Counted from the stretch's first letter, positions 16,819 through 25,644 are shown. The stretch is 32,213 bases of DNA from Candidatus Sphingomonas excrementigallinarum (GCA_019112965.1 DXIH01000079.1:1-32213), one strand, 5' to 3'. Program-made: numbers and translations. The notes: generated by a model from the letters alone, not told the origin.

Positions 16819-18197
16819 TCCCGATCGATGGACTTCCTGTCCTTACCGCTGCCGAGATGCGGGCGGCGGAGCGGGCGGCGATGGTCGGGGACGTGACCGA
16901 AGCGACCCTGACGGACCGCGCTGGTGAGGCCATCGCGCAGGCGGTGGCCCGGTTGGCGGCCGGTCGCGAGATACTGGTCCTTTGCGGGCCGGGGAATAAT
17001 GGCGGCGACGGTTACATCACGGCGACGCTGCTCCTGCGGCAAGGGCTGTCGGTGCGGGTGGCGGCCAGCGAACCACCGCGCAGCGACGGCGCACGACGAG
17101 CCGCCGCTCTCTGGGAGGGGCCGGTCGAAGCATTGGATCGCGTCGACCCGGCGCCAGTCGTGGTCGATGCCATCTTCGGCACCGGCCTTTCGCGGCCGCC
17201 CGCCACTATGGTGCAAGACGCGCTGAGCCGACTTGGATCGGCCGCATGGTTGAGGATCGCGGTCGATTTTCCAACGGGCGTAGCGACCGATACGGGTCAG
17301 GCGCTGGGCGAGGTGCCGCGATTCGACGTCACCTTGGCCCTGGGTGCGGTGAAACCGTCCCATCTGCTGCAACCGGCGGCCAGCCTGATGGGACAGGTCC
17401 GCCTGTTGGACATTGGCGTGGCCGTCGGATTGCAGGTGCGGGTTCTGCAACGACCGAGCCTGCCCGAGCCCGATGCGACATCGCACAAATATAGCCGGGG
17501 CATGGTCGCGGTCGTTGCGGGCAGTATGTCTGGGGCATCCGAACTGGCTGCGCTGGCAGCGTTGCGGGCGGGTGCAGGCTATGTGCTCCACCTCGCATCG
17601 GGTGGGTCCAACGGCCCCGCCGCGCCGCATGCGATCGTTCGCCGGGACTATACCGCCGACGCGCTTGCCGAGGATCGCATCGGCGCGGTCGTGATCGGCC
17701 CCGGGCTGGGGCGGGATGACGATGCGTTGGCACGGGTCGAAGCGGCGCTAGCCAGCGGACGGCCGCTGGTCATCGATGGTGACGCGCTCCGGCTGGTGAA
17801 GGTCGAGGCGCTGGCTGCGCATGACGGTCCCAAGATCCTGACCCCGCATGGCGGGGAGTTTACCCATTTGTTCGGTGAAGTGACGGACGACAAGCTCACC
17901 GCCACCCGCCGCGCCGCCGATCGGAGCGGCGCGATTGTCGTGCACAAGGGGGCCGATACCGTCATCGCCGCGCCCGATGGCCGTGCGATCCTCTGCCCGG
18001 AAGCTAGCCCCTGGCTCTCCACGGCGGGCACCGGCGATGTGCTGGCCGGAGCGATCGGCGCCATGCTGGCGGCGGGGCTGGACCCGCTGGTGGCCGCGGA
18101 GGCGGGTGTCTGGCTTCATGCGCAGGCCGCGCGGACTTGTGGCAAGGCTTTCATCGCGGACGACTTGGCAGACGCGCTTTCCGCCGTCAGAGGCTGA
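16815..18197 (+). CDS. nnr: Bifunctional NAD(P)HX epimerase / ADP- or ATP-dependent NAD(P)HX dehydratase
   Basis: Metabolite-repair enzyme that restores hydrated NADH and NADPH. It is 460 aa with both domains. The N-terminal YjeF_N epimerase (about residues 8-205) has GPGNNGGDGYITA (58-70) and VDAIFGTGLSR (117-127). The C-terminal carbohydrate kinase-like dehydratase (about 225-455) has VIGPGLGR, VIDGDALRL, LTPHGGEFTHLFG, HKGADTVI and the nucleotide-binding TAGTGDVLAGAIGA. The ATG overlaps the upstream lipoprotein stop by 4 nt, and a purine-rich GGTGGGAA lies a few nt before it. The RNA methyltransferase gene follows after 4 bp. Confidence 0.94.
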   Translation: MIPIDGLPVLTAAEMRAAERAAMVGDVTEATLTDRAGEAIAQAVARLAAGREILVLCGPGNNGGDGYITATLLLRQGLSVRVAASEPPRSDGARRAAALWEGPVEALDRVDPAPVVVDAIFGTGLSRPPATMVQDALSRLGSAAWLRIAVDFPTGVATDTGQALGEVPRFDVTLALGAVKPSHLLQPAASLMGQVRLLDIGVAVGLQVRVLQRPSLPEPDATSHKYSRGMVAVVAGSMSGASELAALAALRAGAGYVLHLASGGSNGPAAPHAIVRRDYTADALAEDRIGAVVIGPGLGRDDDALARVEAALASGRPLVIDGDALRLVKVEALAAHDGPKILTPHGGEFTHLFGEVTDDKLTATRRAADRSGAIVVHKGADTVIAAPDGRAILCPEASPWLSTAGTGDVLAGAIGAMLAAGLDPLVAAEAGVWLHAQAARTCGKAFIADDLADALSAVRG

Positions 18198-18201
18198 TCG
18201 C

Positions 18202-19398
18202 ATGAGCGATACCATCATCCGCGTTGCCGCCCGAGGCGACGGCGTGACCACGACCGGCCGCCACGCCGCCTTTGCCGCACCCGGCGATACCCTGTCGGCC
18301 GACGGCACCATCACGCCGGGCCCGCACCACCAGAATCCCCCTTGCGGCCACTTCCCGCGCTGCGGCGGATGCCAGCTCCAGCATCTGGACGACGAGAGCT
18401 ATGCCGGATTCGTTACCGACCGCATCGCCTCCGCACTCGATGCGCAGGGCCTGACCGCGCCGTTGCGCCCCCCGCACTGTTCGCCTTCGCATAGCCGCCG
18501 CCGCGCCACGTTGCACGCCGAGGCGAAGGGCGGACGGGTCATGATCGGCTTTTCCGAGGAAAAGAGCCACGCCATCGTCGACATGGCGGAATGCCATATC
18601 CTTCATCCGACACTCTTCGCACTGGTCGCGCCGCTTCGTGCGCTGCTCCAGCGGCTGGGGTTCAAGCGGCGTGGCGATGTGCATCTGGCGCTGGCGGATC
18701 AGGGGGCGGACGTCCTCGTCACCAGCTTTTCGCCCGACGGGTTGGAAGCGGCCGAAACGATCATCGCATTTTGCCAGCGGCACGGCGTTGCGCGCTTTTC
18801 GGTCGATGACGGCTTGGGCGCGGAAACGCGCTGGGAGCCTGAACCCGTGACGATCACCCTGGGCGGTGTCGGCGTGCCCCTGCCGCCCGGTGCCTTCCTG
18901 CAGGCGACGACGGATGGTGAGGCTGCGTTGGTCGCCGCCGTGCGCGAGGCGGTCGGCAATCCCCGCACCACCGCCGACCTCTTCGCCGGGCTCGGCACGT
19001 TCGCGCTGGCGCTGCCGGGTAAGGTCTATGCGGCCGAGGGCGCGCGCGACGCGATATTGTCGCTCAAGGGCGCGGCGAATGGCGCAGGGCGCATGGTCTT
19101 CGCCGAGCACCGCGACCTCTATCGCCGTCCGCTGACCAAGGCGGAACTGGATCGGTTCGACGCCATCGTCCTCGATCCGCCGCGCGCAGGCGCGCGGGAT
19201 CAGGCGGATGCGCTGGCCAGCGCCGAAGTGGCGGCCGTGGCCTATGTCTCGTGCAACCCATCCAGCTTTGCACGCGATGCCAAGGCGATGGTCGATCAGG
19301 GGTGGCAACTCGATTGGGTGCAGCCGGTGGGCCAGTTCCGCTGGTCGACCCATGTCGAGCTGGCCGCGCGCTTCTCGCGTCAGCCTTCGTCCGGGTAA
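18202..19398 (+). CDS. TrmA/RlmD-family class I SAM-dependent RNA (uracil-5-) methyltransferase
   Basis: Predicted RNA m5U methyltransferase of 398 aa; the rRNA or tRNA target is not certain. A shortened TRAM-like N-terminus (about residues 1-45) is followed by an iron-sulfur cysteine set: C48, C54 and C57 ([10 protein letters not shown]) and C131 (DMAECH). The Rossmann methyltransferase domain includes [13 protein letters not shown], the [10 protein letters not shown] motif and the catalytic-Cys region [12 protein letters not shown]. The ATG at 18202 is 4 bp after the nnr stop; an upstream extension of the frame overlaps nnr and is not needed. The 3' end overlaps the end of truA on the other strand by 19 bp. 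Confidence 0.92.
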   Translation: MSDTIIRVAARGDGVTTTGRHAAFAAPGDTLSADGTITPGPHHQNPPCGHFPRCGGCQLQHLDDESYAGFVTDRIASALDAQGLTAPLRPPHCSPSHSRRRATLHAEAKGGRVMIGFSEEKSHAIVDMAECHILHPTLFALVAPLRALLQRLGFKRRGDVHLALADQGADVLVTSFSPDGLEAAETIIAFCQRHGVARFSVDDGLGAETRWEPEPVTITLGGVGVPLPPGAFLQATTDGEAALVAAVREAVGNPRTTADLFAGLGTFALALPGKVYAAEGARDAILSLKGAANGAGRMVFAEHRDLYRRPLTKAELDRFDAIVLDPPRAGARDQADALASAEVAAVAYVSCNPSSFARDAKAMVDQGWQLDWVQPVGQFRWSTHVELAARFSRQPSSG

Positions 19399-20129
19399 TC
19401 CGCCCGGACAAAGAACAGCCCGTCCGACGGCGCGTTCAGCCCCAGCTGCGCGCGGTCGCGGGCATTGAGCGCCGCCTCGACATCGTCGGGCGACCAGCGA
19501 CCCATGCCGACCAGGGTGAGGCAACCGACCATCGAGCGCACCTGGTGATGCAGGAACGAGCGCGCCGCAGCCCGGATGAACAGCCTATCCCCGCTCCGCT
19601 CGACCGATAGCAAGTCCAGCGTCCGCACCGGACTATCCGCCTGGCAATGGACCGAACGGAAGGTCGTAAAGTCGTGCCGCCCGACCAGTCGTGCGGCCGC
19701 GTCGGCCATGGCGACCTCGTCGAGCATCTGCGGCACCTGCCACGCCAGTCCGGCTTCCTGGGTCAGCGGCGCGCGGCGATTGACGATGCGATATTCATAG
19801 GATCGCCGGATGCACGAAAAGCGTGCATGCCAGTCGGGTGCGACCTCGACGCAATCCAGCACCGCGACGGGGGCCGGGCGCACCCGTGCATTGAGCGCTT
19901 CCATCAGCCGAAAGGGCGCGATGGCCTTTTCGATATCGACATGGGCGCGCATCGCCAGCCCGTGCACCCCCGCATCGGTTCGACCCGCCGCATGCACGGC
20001 GGTTCGTTCGCCGGTGACGGCGTGGACGGCATCCTCCAGTGCCTGTTGGACGCTGGGGCCGTGCGATTGTCGCTGCCAACCCATGAAGGGCCGCCCATCG
20101 AACTCGACCGTCAGCGCAAATCGCGTCAA
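19380..20129 (-). CDS. truA: tRNA pseudouridine(38-40) synthase TruA
   Basis: Isomerises uridines 38-40 of the tRNA anticodon stem to pseudouridine. The protein is 249 aa. The catalytic Asp is in [11 protein letters not shown] (D52). Other family segments are the N-terminal [29 protein letters not shown], and the late [12 protein letters not shown]. The start codon appears to be TTG (20127-20129): the next in-frame ATG would delete the first beta strand, and the TTG overlaps the fmt stop as TTGA, consistent with coupled translation. The 3' end overlaps the RNA methyltransferase gene convergently. Confidence 0.95.
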   Translation of the reverse strand: MTRFALTVEFDGRPFMGWQRQSHGPSVQQALEDAVHAVTGERTAVHAAGRTDAGVHGLAMRAHVDIEKAIAPFRLMEALNARVRPAPVAVLDCVEVAPDWHARFSCIRRSYEYRIVNRRAPLTQEAGLAWQVPQMLDEVAMADAAARLVGRHDFTTFRSVHCQADSPVRTLDLLSVERSGDRLFIRAAARSFLHHQVRSMVGCLTLVGMGRWSPDDVEAALNARDRAQLGLNAPSDGLFFVRADYPDEG

Positions 20130-21031
20130 AGCCGCGTCCCCACCGGAATGGCGAAGCCGCGCAACAGATCGTCGGCGCTCGATACGCCGCGCCCGGCGCG
20201 CTGGACCGTCATCGGGCGCAGCGCGCCTTCACCGCACGCGATCGTCAATTGGTCGTCCAGCACCTCGCCGGGCGAACCCCGACCATCGGCCAGCGTGGCG
20301 GAGAGCAGCTTGATCCGCTCGCCCTGATATTCGAACCACGCACCCGGGGCGGGGTAAAAGGCGCGGACCTGCCGCTCCAGCTCGATCGCGCCTTTGGTGA
20401 AATCCAGCCGCGTTTCGGCCTTGTCGATCTTGGCCGCGTAAGTGACACCGTCGGCAGGCTGCGACCGCGCCGGATAGCGTTCCGGGTCGGCCAAGACCTT
20501 CACCATCAGCTCGGCGCCCATCGCCGCCAGCTCCTCGGTCAACTCACCCGTCGTCTTGCGGCCGATCGGCGTCGAACCCTCCAGCCGGACGGGCCCGGTA
20601 TCCAGCCCGGCCTCCATCTGCATGATGCCGACGCCCGTCACGACGTCGCCCGCCAGGATCGCGCGCTGGATCGGCGCCGCCCCTCGCCAGCGCGGCAGCA
20701 GTGAGCCGTGCACGTTCAGGCAACCCAGACGCGGCGCATCCAGGATCGCCTGCGGCAGGATCAGTCCATAGGCGGCCACGACCGCGACATCGGCGTCGAA
20801 CCCGGCAAACCGCGCCTGCTCCTCGGCCGAGCGCAGCGACACCGGCGTCATCACCGTGATGCCCAGTTCTTCCGCCTTCTGCTGCACCGGCGACGGCACC
20901 AATTGCCGTCCGCGTCGCCCGCCGGGACGCGGCGGCTGGCTATAGCTGGCGACAACCTGGTGCCCGGCCTCGACCAGTGCTTGCAGAACCGGGACGGCAA
21001 AGCCCGGCGTACCCATGAAGATGATCCGCAT
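20126..21031 (-). CDS. fmt: Methionyl-tRNA formyltransferase
   Basis: Transfers a formyl group from 10-formyl-THF to initiator Met-tRNA. It is 301 aa from the ATG at 21031, which has a good Shine-Dalgarno (AGAGAGG, 7 nt before); a TTG upstream extends the frame without family similarity. The N-terminal Rossmann domain starts [14 protein letters not shown]. The active-site region [20 protein letters not shown] and the [13 protein letters not shown] motif are intact. The C-terminal OB-like domain covers about residues 205-301. It is divergent from recR and coupled to truA. The deformylase gene def, which removes the formyl group later, is nearby on the other strand. Confidence 0.96.
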   Translation of the reverse strand: MRIIFMGTPGFAVPVLQALVEAGHQVVASYSQPPRPGGRRGRQLVPSPVQQKAEELGITVMTPVSLRSAEEQARFAGFDADVAVVAAYGLILPQAILDAPRLGCLNVHGSLLPRWRGAAPIQRAILAGDVVTGVGIMQMEAGLDTGPVRLEGSTPIGRKTTGELTEELAAMGAELMVKVLADPERYPARSQPADGVTYAAKIDKAETRLDFTKGAIELERQVRAFYPAPGAWFEYQGERIKLLSATLADGRGSPGEVLDDQLTIACGEGALRPMTVQRAGRGVSSADDLLRGFAIPVGTRL

Positions 21032-21085
21032 GGCAACGCCTCTCTGCGCTGGCGGGACGCCGCGCAACCCCCTATCTGTTCATAT

Positions 21086-21682
21086 ATGGCATCCCCCGAG
21101 ATCGAGGCGCTGACCCAGGCGCTGGCGCGTATTCCTGGCCTTGGCCCCCGTTCGGCGCGCCGCGCGGTCCTGCACCTGCTCAAGAAGCGCGAGGCGGCGC
21201 TGGTGCCGTTGCTCACCGCGCTGGGGGCCGTCGAGGAGCGGCTGGAGACCTGCTCCACCTGCGGCAATATCGATACCGCCAACCCTTGCGCCATCTGCGC
21301 CGATCCGCGGCGGGATGCGGGCGCGTTGTGCGTCGTGGAGGAGGTTGCCGACCTTTGGGCCCTTGAGCGGTCGCGATTGTTTCCGGGGCGCTTTCATGTA
21401 CTAGGCGGGCGACTCTCGGCGCTGGAGGGGGTGCGGCCCGAGGACCTGACCATCGACGCGCTGGTCCGCCGGATCGAGGGCGGCGGCGTCGACGAGGTCG
21501 TCCTCGCCATGAACGCAACGCTGGAGGGGCAGACCACCGCCCATTATATCGCCGAGCGGATCGAGCGGTTTCCGGTACGCGTAACCCAGCTCGCCCATGG
21601 CCTGCCGGTCGGTGGTGAGCTGGACTATCTCGACGAAGGCACGCTGGCCCAGGCGCTACGCGCGCGGCGGCCGGTGGTCTGA
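21086..21682 (+). CDS. recR: Recombination mediator protein RecR
   Basis: Works with RecO (and RecF) to load RecA at single-strand gaps. The protein is 198 aa, the standard length. It has an N-terminal helix-hairpin-helix ([15 protein letters not shown], about 14-28), a four-Cys zinc finger (C56, C59, C68, C71), and a Toprim domain (about 80-175) with [13 protein letters not shown] and [15 protein letters not shown]. It ends with a conserved [16 protein letters not shown] segment. The ATG at 21086 has no clear Shine-Dalgarno; the longer frame upstream overlaps fmt and is a shadow. It is 54 bp from the divergent fmt gene. No dnaX or YbaB gene is adjacent upstream, unlike the arrangement in many bacteria. 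Confidence 0.96.
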   Translation: MASPEIEALTQALARIPGLGPRSARRAVLHLLKKREAALVPLLTALGAVEERLETCSTCGNIDTANPCAICADPRRDAGALCVVEEVADLWALERSRLFPGRFHVLGGRLSALEGVRPEDLTIDALVRRIEGGGVDEVVLAMNATLEGQTTAHYIAERIERFPVRVTQLAHGLPVGGELDYLDEGTLAQALRARRPVV

Positions 21683-21697
21683 TCCGCTGTCTTGACG

Positions 21698-21724
21698 GTT
21701 TTCGCTGCTGACCGTAGCGAAAAC
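21698..21724. promoter_or_regulatory. Inverted repeat over a promoter-like sequence before def
   Basis: GTTTTCGCT (21698-21706) and AGCGAAAAC (21716-21724) form a perfect 9-bp inverted repeat with a 9-nt centre. TTGACG (21692-21697) lies just upstream, and TAGCGA (21715-21720), 17 bp later, is a poor -10 match. The right arm ends 3 nt before the def ATG. No T-run follows on the plus strand, so an operator or leader hairpin is as likely as a recR terminator. Confidence 0.4.
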
Positions 21725-21727
21725 GCC

Positions 21728-22249
21728 ATGGCCATTCTTCCGATCGTCGAAATTCCCGACCCCCGCCTGCGTCTCGTCTCCAAGCCCGTCGAGACGGTGG
21801 ACGACAATGTCCGCCAGCTCGTCTCCGACATGATCGAGACGATGTACGATGCGCACGGTATCGGCCTGGCCGCGATCCAGGTCGGCGTCGACCAGCGTAT
21901 TCTCGTCATCGACCTTCAGGAGGAAGAGGATGAGGAAGGCAAGCCGGTCAAGAATCCGAAGGCCTATATCAACCCCGAAGTCCTGTCGGTCAGCGACGAA
22001 CTGTCGACCTATAACGAGGGCTGCCTTTCGATCCCCGAGCAATATGCCGAGGTGAAGCGGCCAGCGACGTGCCGCGTGAAGTGGCTGGACGAAAAGGGCG
22101 AGGCGCAGGAGGCCGAACTCGATGGCTTGCTCGCGACCTGTATGCAGCATGAGATCGATCATCTGAACGGCGTTCTGTTCATCGATCATGTCAGCCGGTT
22201 GAAGCGTGACATGCTGATGCGCAAGCTGAACAAGATGCGCAAGGGCTGA
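21728..22249 (+). CDS. def: Peptide deformylase
   Basis: Metal-dependent enzyme removing the N-formyl group from nascent proteins. It is 173 aa from the ATG at 21728 ([15 protein letters not shown]), the usual start for the family; a longer frame to 21692 covers the upstream inverted repeat. The three deformylase motifs are intact: GIGLAAIQ (44-51), EGCLSIP with metal ligand C99, and QHEIDHLNG with H141, catalytic E142 and H145. An acidic insertion ([15 protein letters not shown], about 63-77) follows the second strand. It is 45 bp after recR and followed by a hairpin terminator. Confidence 0.97.
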   Translation: MAILPIVEIPDPRLRLVSKPVETVDDNVRQLVSDMIETMYDAHGIGLAAIQVGVDQRILVIDLQEEEDEEGKPVKNPKAYINPEVLSVSDELSTYNEGCLSIPEQYAEVKRPATCRVKWLDEKGEAQEAELDGLLATCMQHEIDHLNGVLFIDHVSRLKRDMLMRKLNKMRKG

Positions 22250-22263
22250 CCTTTCCTGTCGCG

Positions 22264-22291
22264 GCCGGTCGAATGGCCTTGTTCGACCGGC
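22264..22291 (+). terminator. Hairpin terminator after def
   Basis: GCCGGTCGAA (22264-22273) pairs perfectly with TTCGACCGGC (22282-22291) across an 8-nt loop. The tail is TTCGTTCGTTCT, a broken T-rich tract. It lies 14 bp after the def stop. The right arm touches the candidate rmuC -35 region. Confidence 0.6.
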
Positions 22292-22309
22292 TTCGTTCGT
22301 TCTATGTTC
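22279..22309 (+). promoter_or_regulatory. Candidate rmuC promoter overlapped by a LexA-type box (GTTC-N7-GTTC)
   Basis: GTTCGTTCTATGTTC at 22295-22309 is a perfect GTTC-N7-GTTC, the direct-repeat operator known for alphaproteobacterial LexA. It covers a -10-like TATGTT (22303-22308), paired with a -35-like TTGTTC (22279-22284) at an 18-bp spacing. The box ends 32 bp before the rmuC ATG. Such a placement would let LexA block transcription until DNA damage. Confidence 0.55.
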
Positions 22310-22310
22310 C

Positions 22311-22335
22311 AACCTGTCCCATTGTTTGACAGGTT
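22311..22335 (+). promoter_or_regulatory. Inverted repeat in the rmuC leader covering the ribosome-binding region
   Basis: AACCTGTC (22311-22318) and GACAGGTT (22328-22335) form a perfect 8-bp inverted repeat with a 9-nt loop. The right arm contains the AGG that is the only visible Shine-Dalgarno, 8 nt before the rmuC ATG, so the hairpin could limit translation. A protein-binding palindrome is the alternative. Confidence 0.4.
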
Positions 22336-22341
22336 GCCCAA

Positions 22342-23802
22342 ATGCCCGAATTGATCGCCGTTGCGCTGCTCGCCCTTCTGTTGGGGGGCGTGGTCGGCTG
22401 GATGGTTGCACGGCGAAAGGCGGATAGCCTGGCGGCCGAACTGGCGAGCGCGACGGCTCGCGCCGTAGAGGTCGAACCGCTGCGCGCTGCGCGAGACGCC
22501 GCCGAACGTGAGCGGAGCGAAGCGCTTCAGGCCCTGGCCGAGTTGCGCGGACGCGCCGCCGACCTCGATGTCATTCGCGCGGCACGCGATGCCGTCGAGG
22601 CCGAACGCAATACGGCGCACCGCGAACTGGCCGAGCTGCGGGCACGCGCTCAGGAGCGTGAGACGGCCTATGCCCAGACGCTGGAGGCGCTGGGGCAGGC
22701 CCGCGAGCAGATCAATGCGCAGTTCGGTGAAGCCGCCGCCCGCGCGCTCGAAGTCGCCCAGCGCCAGTTCCTCGAACGCGCGGAGGCGCGCTTCCGCCAG
22801 TCGGAGGAAGCCTCCGGCCAGACGCTCAAGGCGTTGCTCGACCCGGTCCACCAGCGCCTCCAGCGCTACGAGGAAGGGGTCCGCAAGGTCGAGGACGAGC
22901 GCCGCGATGCCTTTGGTGAGCTAAAGGGCCAGATCGAGGCGATGCGCATCGGACAGGAACGCGTCTCGGGCGAGGCCGCCAAGCTGGTCAACGCGCTTCG
23001 CAATGCGCCCAAGGCGCGCGGCCGCTGGGGCGAGCAGCAGCTTCGCAACGTGCTGGAGAGTTGCGGCCTGTCCGAACATGCCGATTTCCAGACCGAAGTC
23101 TGCGTCGATGACGGCGAGGGCGGGCGGCTCCGCCCCGATGCGATCGTGCGGGTGCCGGGCGGCAAGGCGCTGGTGATCGACGCCAAGGTGTCGCTCAACG
23201 ATTATCAGGATGCCTTCGGCGCGGTTGATGAATCCGAGCGGCAGCTGGGTCTGGCGCGTCACGCCGCTGCGATGCGCGCACACGTCAATGGCCTGGGCAA
23301 CAAGAGCTATTGGAACCAGTTCGACGACGCGCCCGACTATGTCATCATGTTCGTGCCGGGTGAGCATTTCCTGTCGGCGGCGTTGGAGAATGACCCGACC
23401 CTTTGGGATTTCGCGTTCGACAAGCGCGTCCTCCTCGCGACCCCGACGAACCTGATCGCGATCGCGCGGACGGTCGCGGCGGTCTGGCGGCAGGAAAAGC
23501 TGGCGCAGGAAGCGCGACAGATCGGGATGCTGGGTAAGGAACTCTATGCACGTCTTGCGGTGATGGGGGGGCATGTGTCGAAGCTGGGCAAGAACCTTGA
23601 TACCGCGATGACGGCCTATAATGCCTTTGTCGGCAGCCTGGAGAGCCAGGTGCTTACCAGTGCCCGGCGTTTCGAGGCGCTCAACATCGACACGGGCGGC
23701 AAGAGCATCGATTCACCGCCGATCGGCGAACAGGCGGTGCGCCCGCTGACGAAATTGATGCCGGTTGTGGATGTAGCAGAGGCCAACGCTAACGCGGAAT
23801 AG
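22342..23802 (+). CDS. rmuC: DNA recombination protein RmuC
   Basis: Predicted nuclease-like protein that limits recombination at inverted repeats. The protein is 486 aa. An N-terminal membrane anchor (about residues 4-22, LIAVALLALLLGGVVGWMV) is followed by a long Ala/Glu/Arg-rich coiled coil (about 25-215). The RmuC domain (about 218-450) includes KARGRWGEQQLRNVLE, the PD-(D/E)XK-like region RPDAIVRVPGGKALVIDAKV, and YVIMFVPGEHFLSAAL. The context is recR-def-rmuC on one strand, but a terminator and a separate promoter-like element suggest rmuC has its own control. It is convergent with pckA across a hairpin-rich repeat. Confidence 0.94.
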   Translation: MPELIAVALLALLLGGVVGWMVARRKADSLAAELASATARAVEVEPLRAARDAAERERSEALQALAELRGRAADLDVIRAARDAVEAERNTAHRELAELRARAQERETAYAQTLEALGQAREQINAQFGEAAARALEVAQRQFLERAEARFRQSEEASGQTLKALLDPVHQRLQRYEEGVRKVEDERRDAFGELKGQIEAMRIGQERVSGEAAKLVNALRNAPKARGRWGEQQLRNVLESCGLSEHADFQTEVCVDDGEGGRLRPDAIVRVPGGKALVIDAKVSLNDYQDAFGAVDESERQLGLARHAAAMRAHVNGLGNKSYWNQFDDAPDYVIMFVPGEHFLSAALENDPTLWDFAFDKRVLLATPTNLIAIARTVAAVWRQEKLAQEARQIGMLGKELYARLAVMGGHVSKLGKNLDTAMTAYNAFVGSLESQVLTSARRFEALNIDTGGKSIDSPPIGEQAVRPLTKLMPVVDVAEANANAE

Positions 23803-23858
23803 GGGTGGTTTCTCGTGGTCCGGCACCGCTGAGGTCGACTTTGTTCCTACCCTTTAAG

Positions 23859-23983
23859 CAGGCCGAAAGCCTGACGGAGGGGTGTTGCGCTATCGAGAGC
23901 GGTACACCCCTCCACCATGCTGCGCATGGTCCTCCTCCCGTTGCAGGGGAGGAAGTGGGGAGGCACGTGTCGCTGCGCCTCCC
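23859..23983. repeat. Multi-hairpin intergenic repeat-like element between rmuC and pckA
   Basis: Five successive inverted repeats lie in about 125 bp. They are CAGGC/GCCTG (23859-23873); GGAGGGGTGT/ACACCCCTCC (23876-23885 with 23904-23913, with a small CGCT/AGCG stem nested in the loop); ACCATGC/GCATGGT (23914-23930); TCCTCCC/GGGAGGA (23933-23953); and GGGAGGC/GCCTCCC (23958-23964 with 23977-23983). The CCCTCCACCATGC...GCATGGTCCTCCTCCC core resembles, from memory, a short motif dispersed between genes in sphingomonad genomes. It sits exactly between convergent genes, so it could also act as a bidirectional terminator. No coding potential was seen. Confidence 0.7.
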
Positions 23984-23989
23984 ATATCA

Positions 23990-25597
23990 TCAAGCAGCGA
24001 CCGTGACCTTCGGCGCGGCGGCGCGCACGCCTTCGTCGACATGGTCGGCGAATTGCTTGAAGTTTTCGTTGAAGAGATCGACGAGTTTGGTCGCCGTCAC
24101 GTCATAGGCCGCCTTGTCCGCCCAAGTGTCGCGCGGGTTCAGGATCGCCGCATCGACGCCTGGCACCGAAACCGGAACCTGGAAGCCGAAATTCGGGTCG
24201 GTGCGGAACTCGACCTGGTTCAGGCTGCCGTCCAGCGCGGCGTTGAGCAGAGCCCGCGTCGCCTTGATCGGCATACGGTTGCCGACGCCATATTTGCCGC
24301 CGGTCCAGCCGGTATTGACCAGCCAGCAGTCGACTCCGCCCTTGGCGATCCGCTCCTTCAGCAAATTGCCATAGACCGAAGGGTGACGCGGCATGAACGG
24401 CGCGCCGAAGCAGGTCGAAAAGGTTGCATCCGGCTCGGTCACGCCGATCTCGGTACCCGCCACGCGGGCCGTATAGCCCGACAGGAAATGATACATCGCC
24501 TGTTCGGGCGTCAGCTTGGCGATCGGGGGCAGGATACCATAGGCGTCGGCCGTCAGCATCACGATGTTGCGGGGGACGCCCCCCATATTGTCCTTCGACG
24601 CATTGGGGATGAAGTCGATCGGATAGGCGCCCCGGCTGTTTTCGGCCAGGCTGTTGTCGTGCAGGTCGAGCTGGCGCGTGACCGGGTCCATGACGACATT
24701 CTCCAGCACGGTGCCGAAGCGCTTCGTCGTCGCAAATATTTCCGGTTCGGCATCGGCCGACAGGCGGATCATCTTGGCGTAGCAGCCGCCTTCGAAATTA
24801 AAGACCGCCGTGTCTGACCAGCCATGCTCGTCATCGCCGATCAACGTGCGGCTGGCATCGGCCGACAGGGTCGTCTTGCCGGTGCCCGACAGGCCGAAGA
24901 ACACGGCCGTCGATCCGTCCGCGCCCATGTTTGCCGAGCAGTGCATCGGCATGACGCCGGTCGTCGGCAACAAATAGTTGAGCAGGCCGAAGACCGACTT
25001 CTTCATCTCACCCGCATAGCGCGTGCCACCGATCAGGATCAGCTTCTCGGTCATGTTGACCGCGATCACGGTGGAGGAGCGGCAGCCGTGACGCGCCGGG
25101 TCGGCGCGGAAGCTGGGCAGGTCGATGATCGTGTATTCGGCGGCGAACTTGCGCAGTTCATGCTCCTCGGGGCGGACGAGCATCGTGCGGATGAACAGAT
25201 TGTGCCAGGCCAGCTCGGTCACGACGCGGACGCGGACGCGGTGTTCGGGCTGCGATCCGCCGTAAAGGTCCTGGACGAACAGGTCTTCCTTCTGGCCAAG
25301 AGCGGCGAAGAAGTCGGCCTTGAGCGCGGCGAAGTCGTCCGGGCTCATCGGCTTGTTGGTCTTGCCCCACCAGACGGTGTCGCGGGTTTCGTCGTCGCGG
25401 ACCATGAACTTGTCCTGCGCCGAACGGCCGGTGTGCTCGCCCGTCTCGACGACCAGCGGGCCATCGGCCGACAGCTTGCCTTCGCCGCGCGCGACGGCGG
25501 TTTCGATCAACCGTGCGGTGACGAGGTTCCAATGCAGGGTGGCGCGGGTCTCGATCCCCTGGGCCTGCAGACCGATCTCCGGAATCCGTTCGTTCAT
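23990..25597 (-). CDS. pckA: Phosphoenolpyruvate carboxykinase (ATP)
   Basis: Converts oxaloacetate and ATP to phosphoenolpyruvate, the entry step of gluconeogenesis from TCA intermediates. It is 535 aa from the ATG at 25597, which has an excellent Shine-Dalgarno (GAGGAAG); an upstream start codon would add seven residues. ATP-type motifs are present: [14 protein letters not shown] (51-64), the [14 protein letters not shown] segment (190-203) and the P-loop [11 protein letters not shown] (235-245, K241). Later come DDEHGWSD for metal binding and [17 protein letters not shown]. It is divergent from chvI, an arrangement also seen in rhizobia, where ChvG-ChvI influences pckA. A leader hairpin and a promoter-like sequence lie upstream. 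Confidence 0.97.
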   Translation of the reverse strand: MNERIPEIGLQAQGIETRATLHWNLVTARLIETAVARGEGKLSADGPLVVETGEHTGRSAQDKFMVRDDETRDTVWWGKTNKPMSPDDFAALKADFFAALGQKEDLFVQDLYGGSQPEHRVRVRVVTELAWHNLFIRTMLVRPEEHELRKFAAEYTIIDLPSFRADPARHGCRSSTVIAVNMTEKLILIGGTRYAGEMKKSVFGLLNYLLPTTGVMPMHCSANMGADGSTAVFFGLSGTGKTTLSADASRTLIGDDEHGWSDTAVFNFEGGCYAKMIRLSADAEPEIFATTKRFGTVLENVVMDPVTRQLDLHDNSLAENSRGAYPIDFIPNASKDNMGGVPRNIVMLTADAYGILPPIAKLTPEQAMYHFLSGYTARVAGTEIGVTEPDATFSTCFGAPFMPRHPSVYGNLLKERIAKGGVDCWLVNTGWTGGKYGVGNRMPIKATRALLNAALDGSLNQVEFRTDPNFGFQVPVSVPGVDAAILNPRDTWADKAAYDVTATKLVDLFNENFKQFADHVDEGVRAAAPKVTVAA

Positions 25598-25619
25598 AAG
25601 AGCTTCCTCGTTCCCCAAG

Positions 25620-25644
25620 GCGGCGGGTCCCGATGGCCCGCCGC
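25620..25644 (-). promoter_or_regulatory. GC-rich stem-loop in the pckA leader
   Basis: GCGGCGGG (25620-25627) and CCCGCCGC (25637-25644) pair perfectly, and the stem extends inward by a wobble and a C-G pair to 10 bp with a 5-nt loop. It lies 22 nt upstream of the pckA start on the minus strand, just ahead of the Shine-Dalgarno. There is no T-run, so it is not a usual terminator. Confidence 0.4.

Noticed and set aside
18187..19524. Minus-strand ORF (445 aa) opposite the RNA methyltransferase gene and part of truA
   Set aside because: Arg-rich composition, no motif, overlaps two real genes.
22326..22331. TTGACA just before rmuC as a -35 box
   Set aside because: Only 10 bp before the start codon, leaving no room for a -10 and leader; it is part of the inverted repeat.
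23805..24107. Plus-strand ORFs across the rmuC-pckA gap
   Set aside because: They run through the hairpin repeat and into antisense pckA; no protein family is visible.
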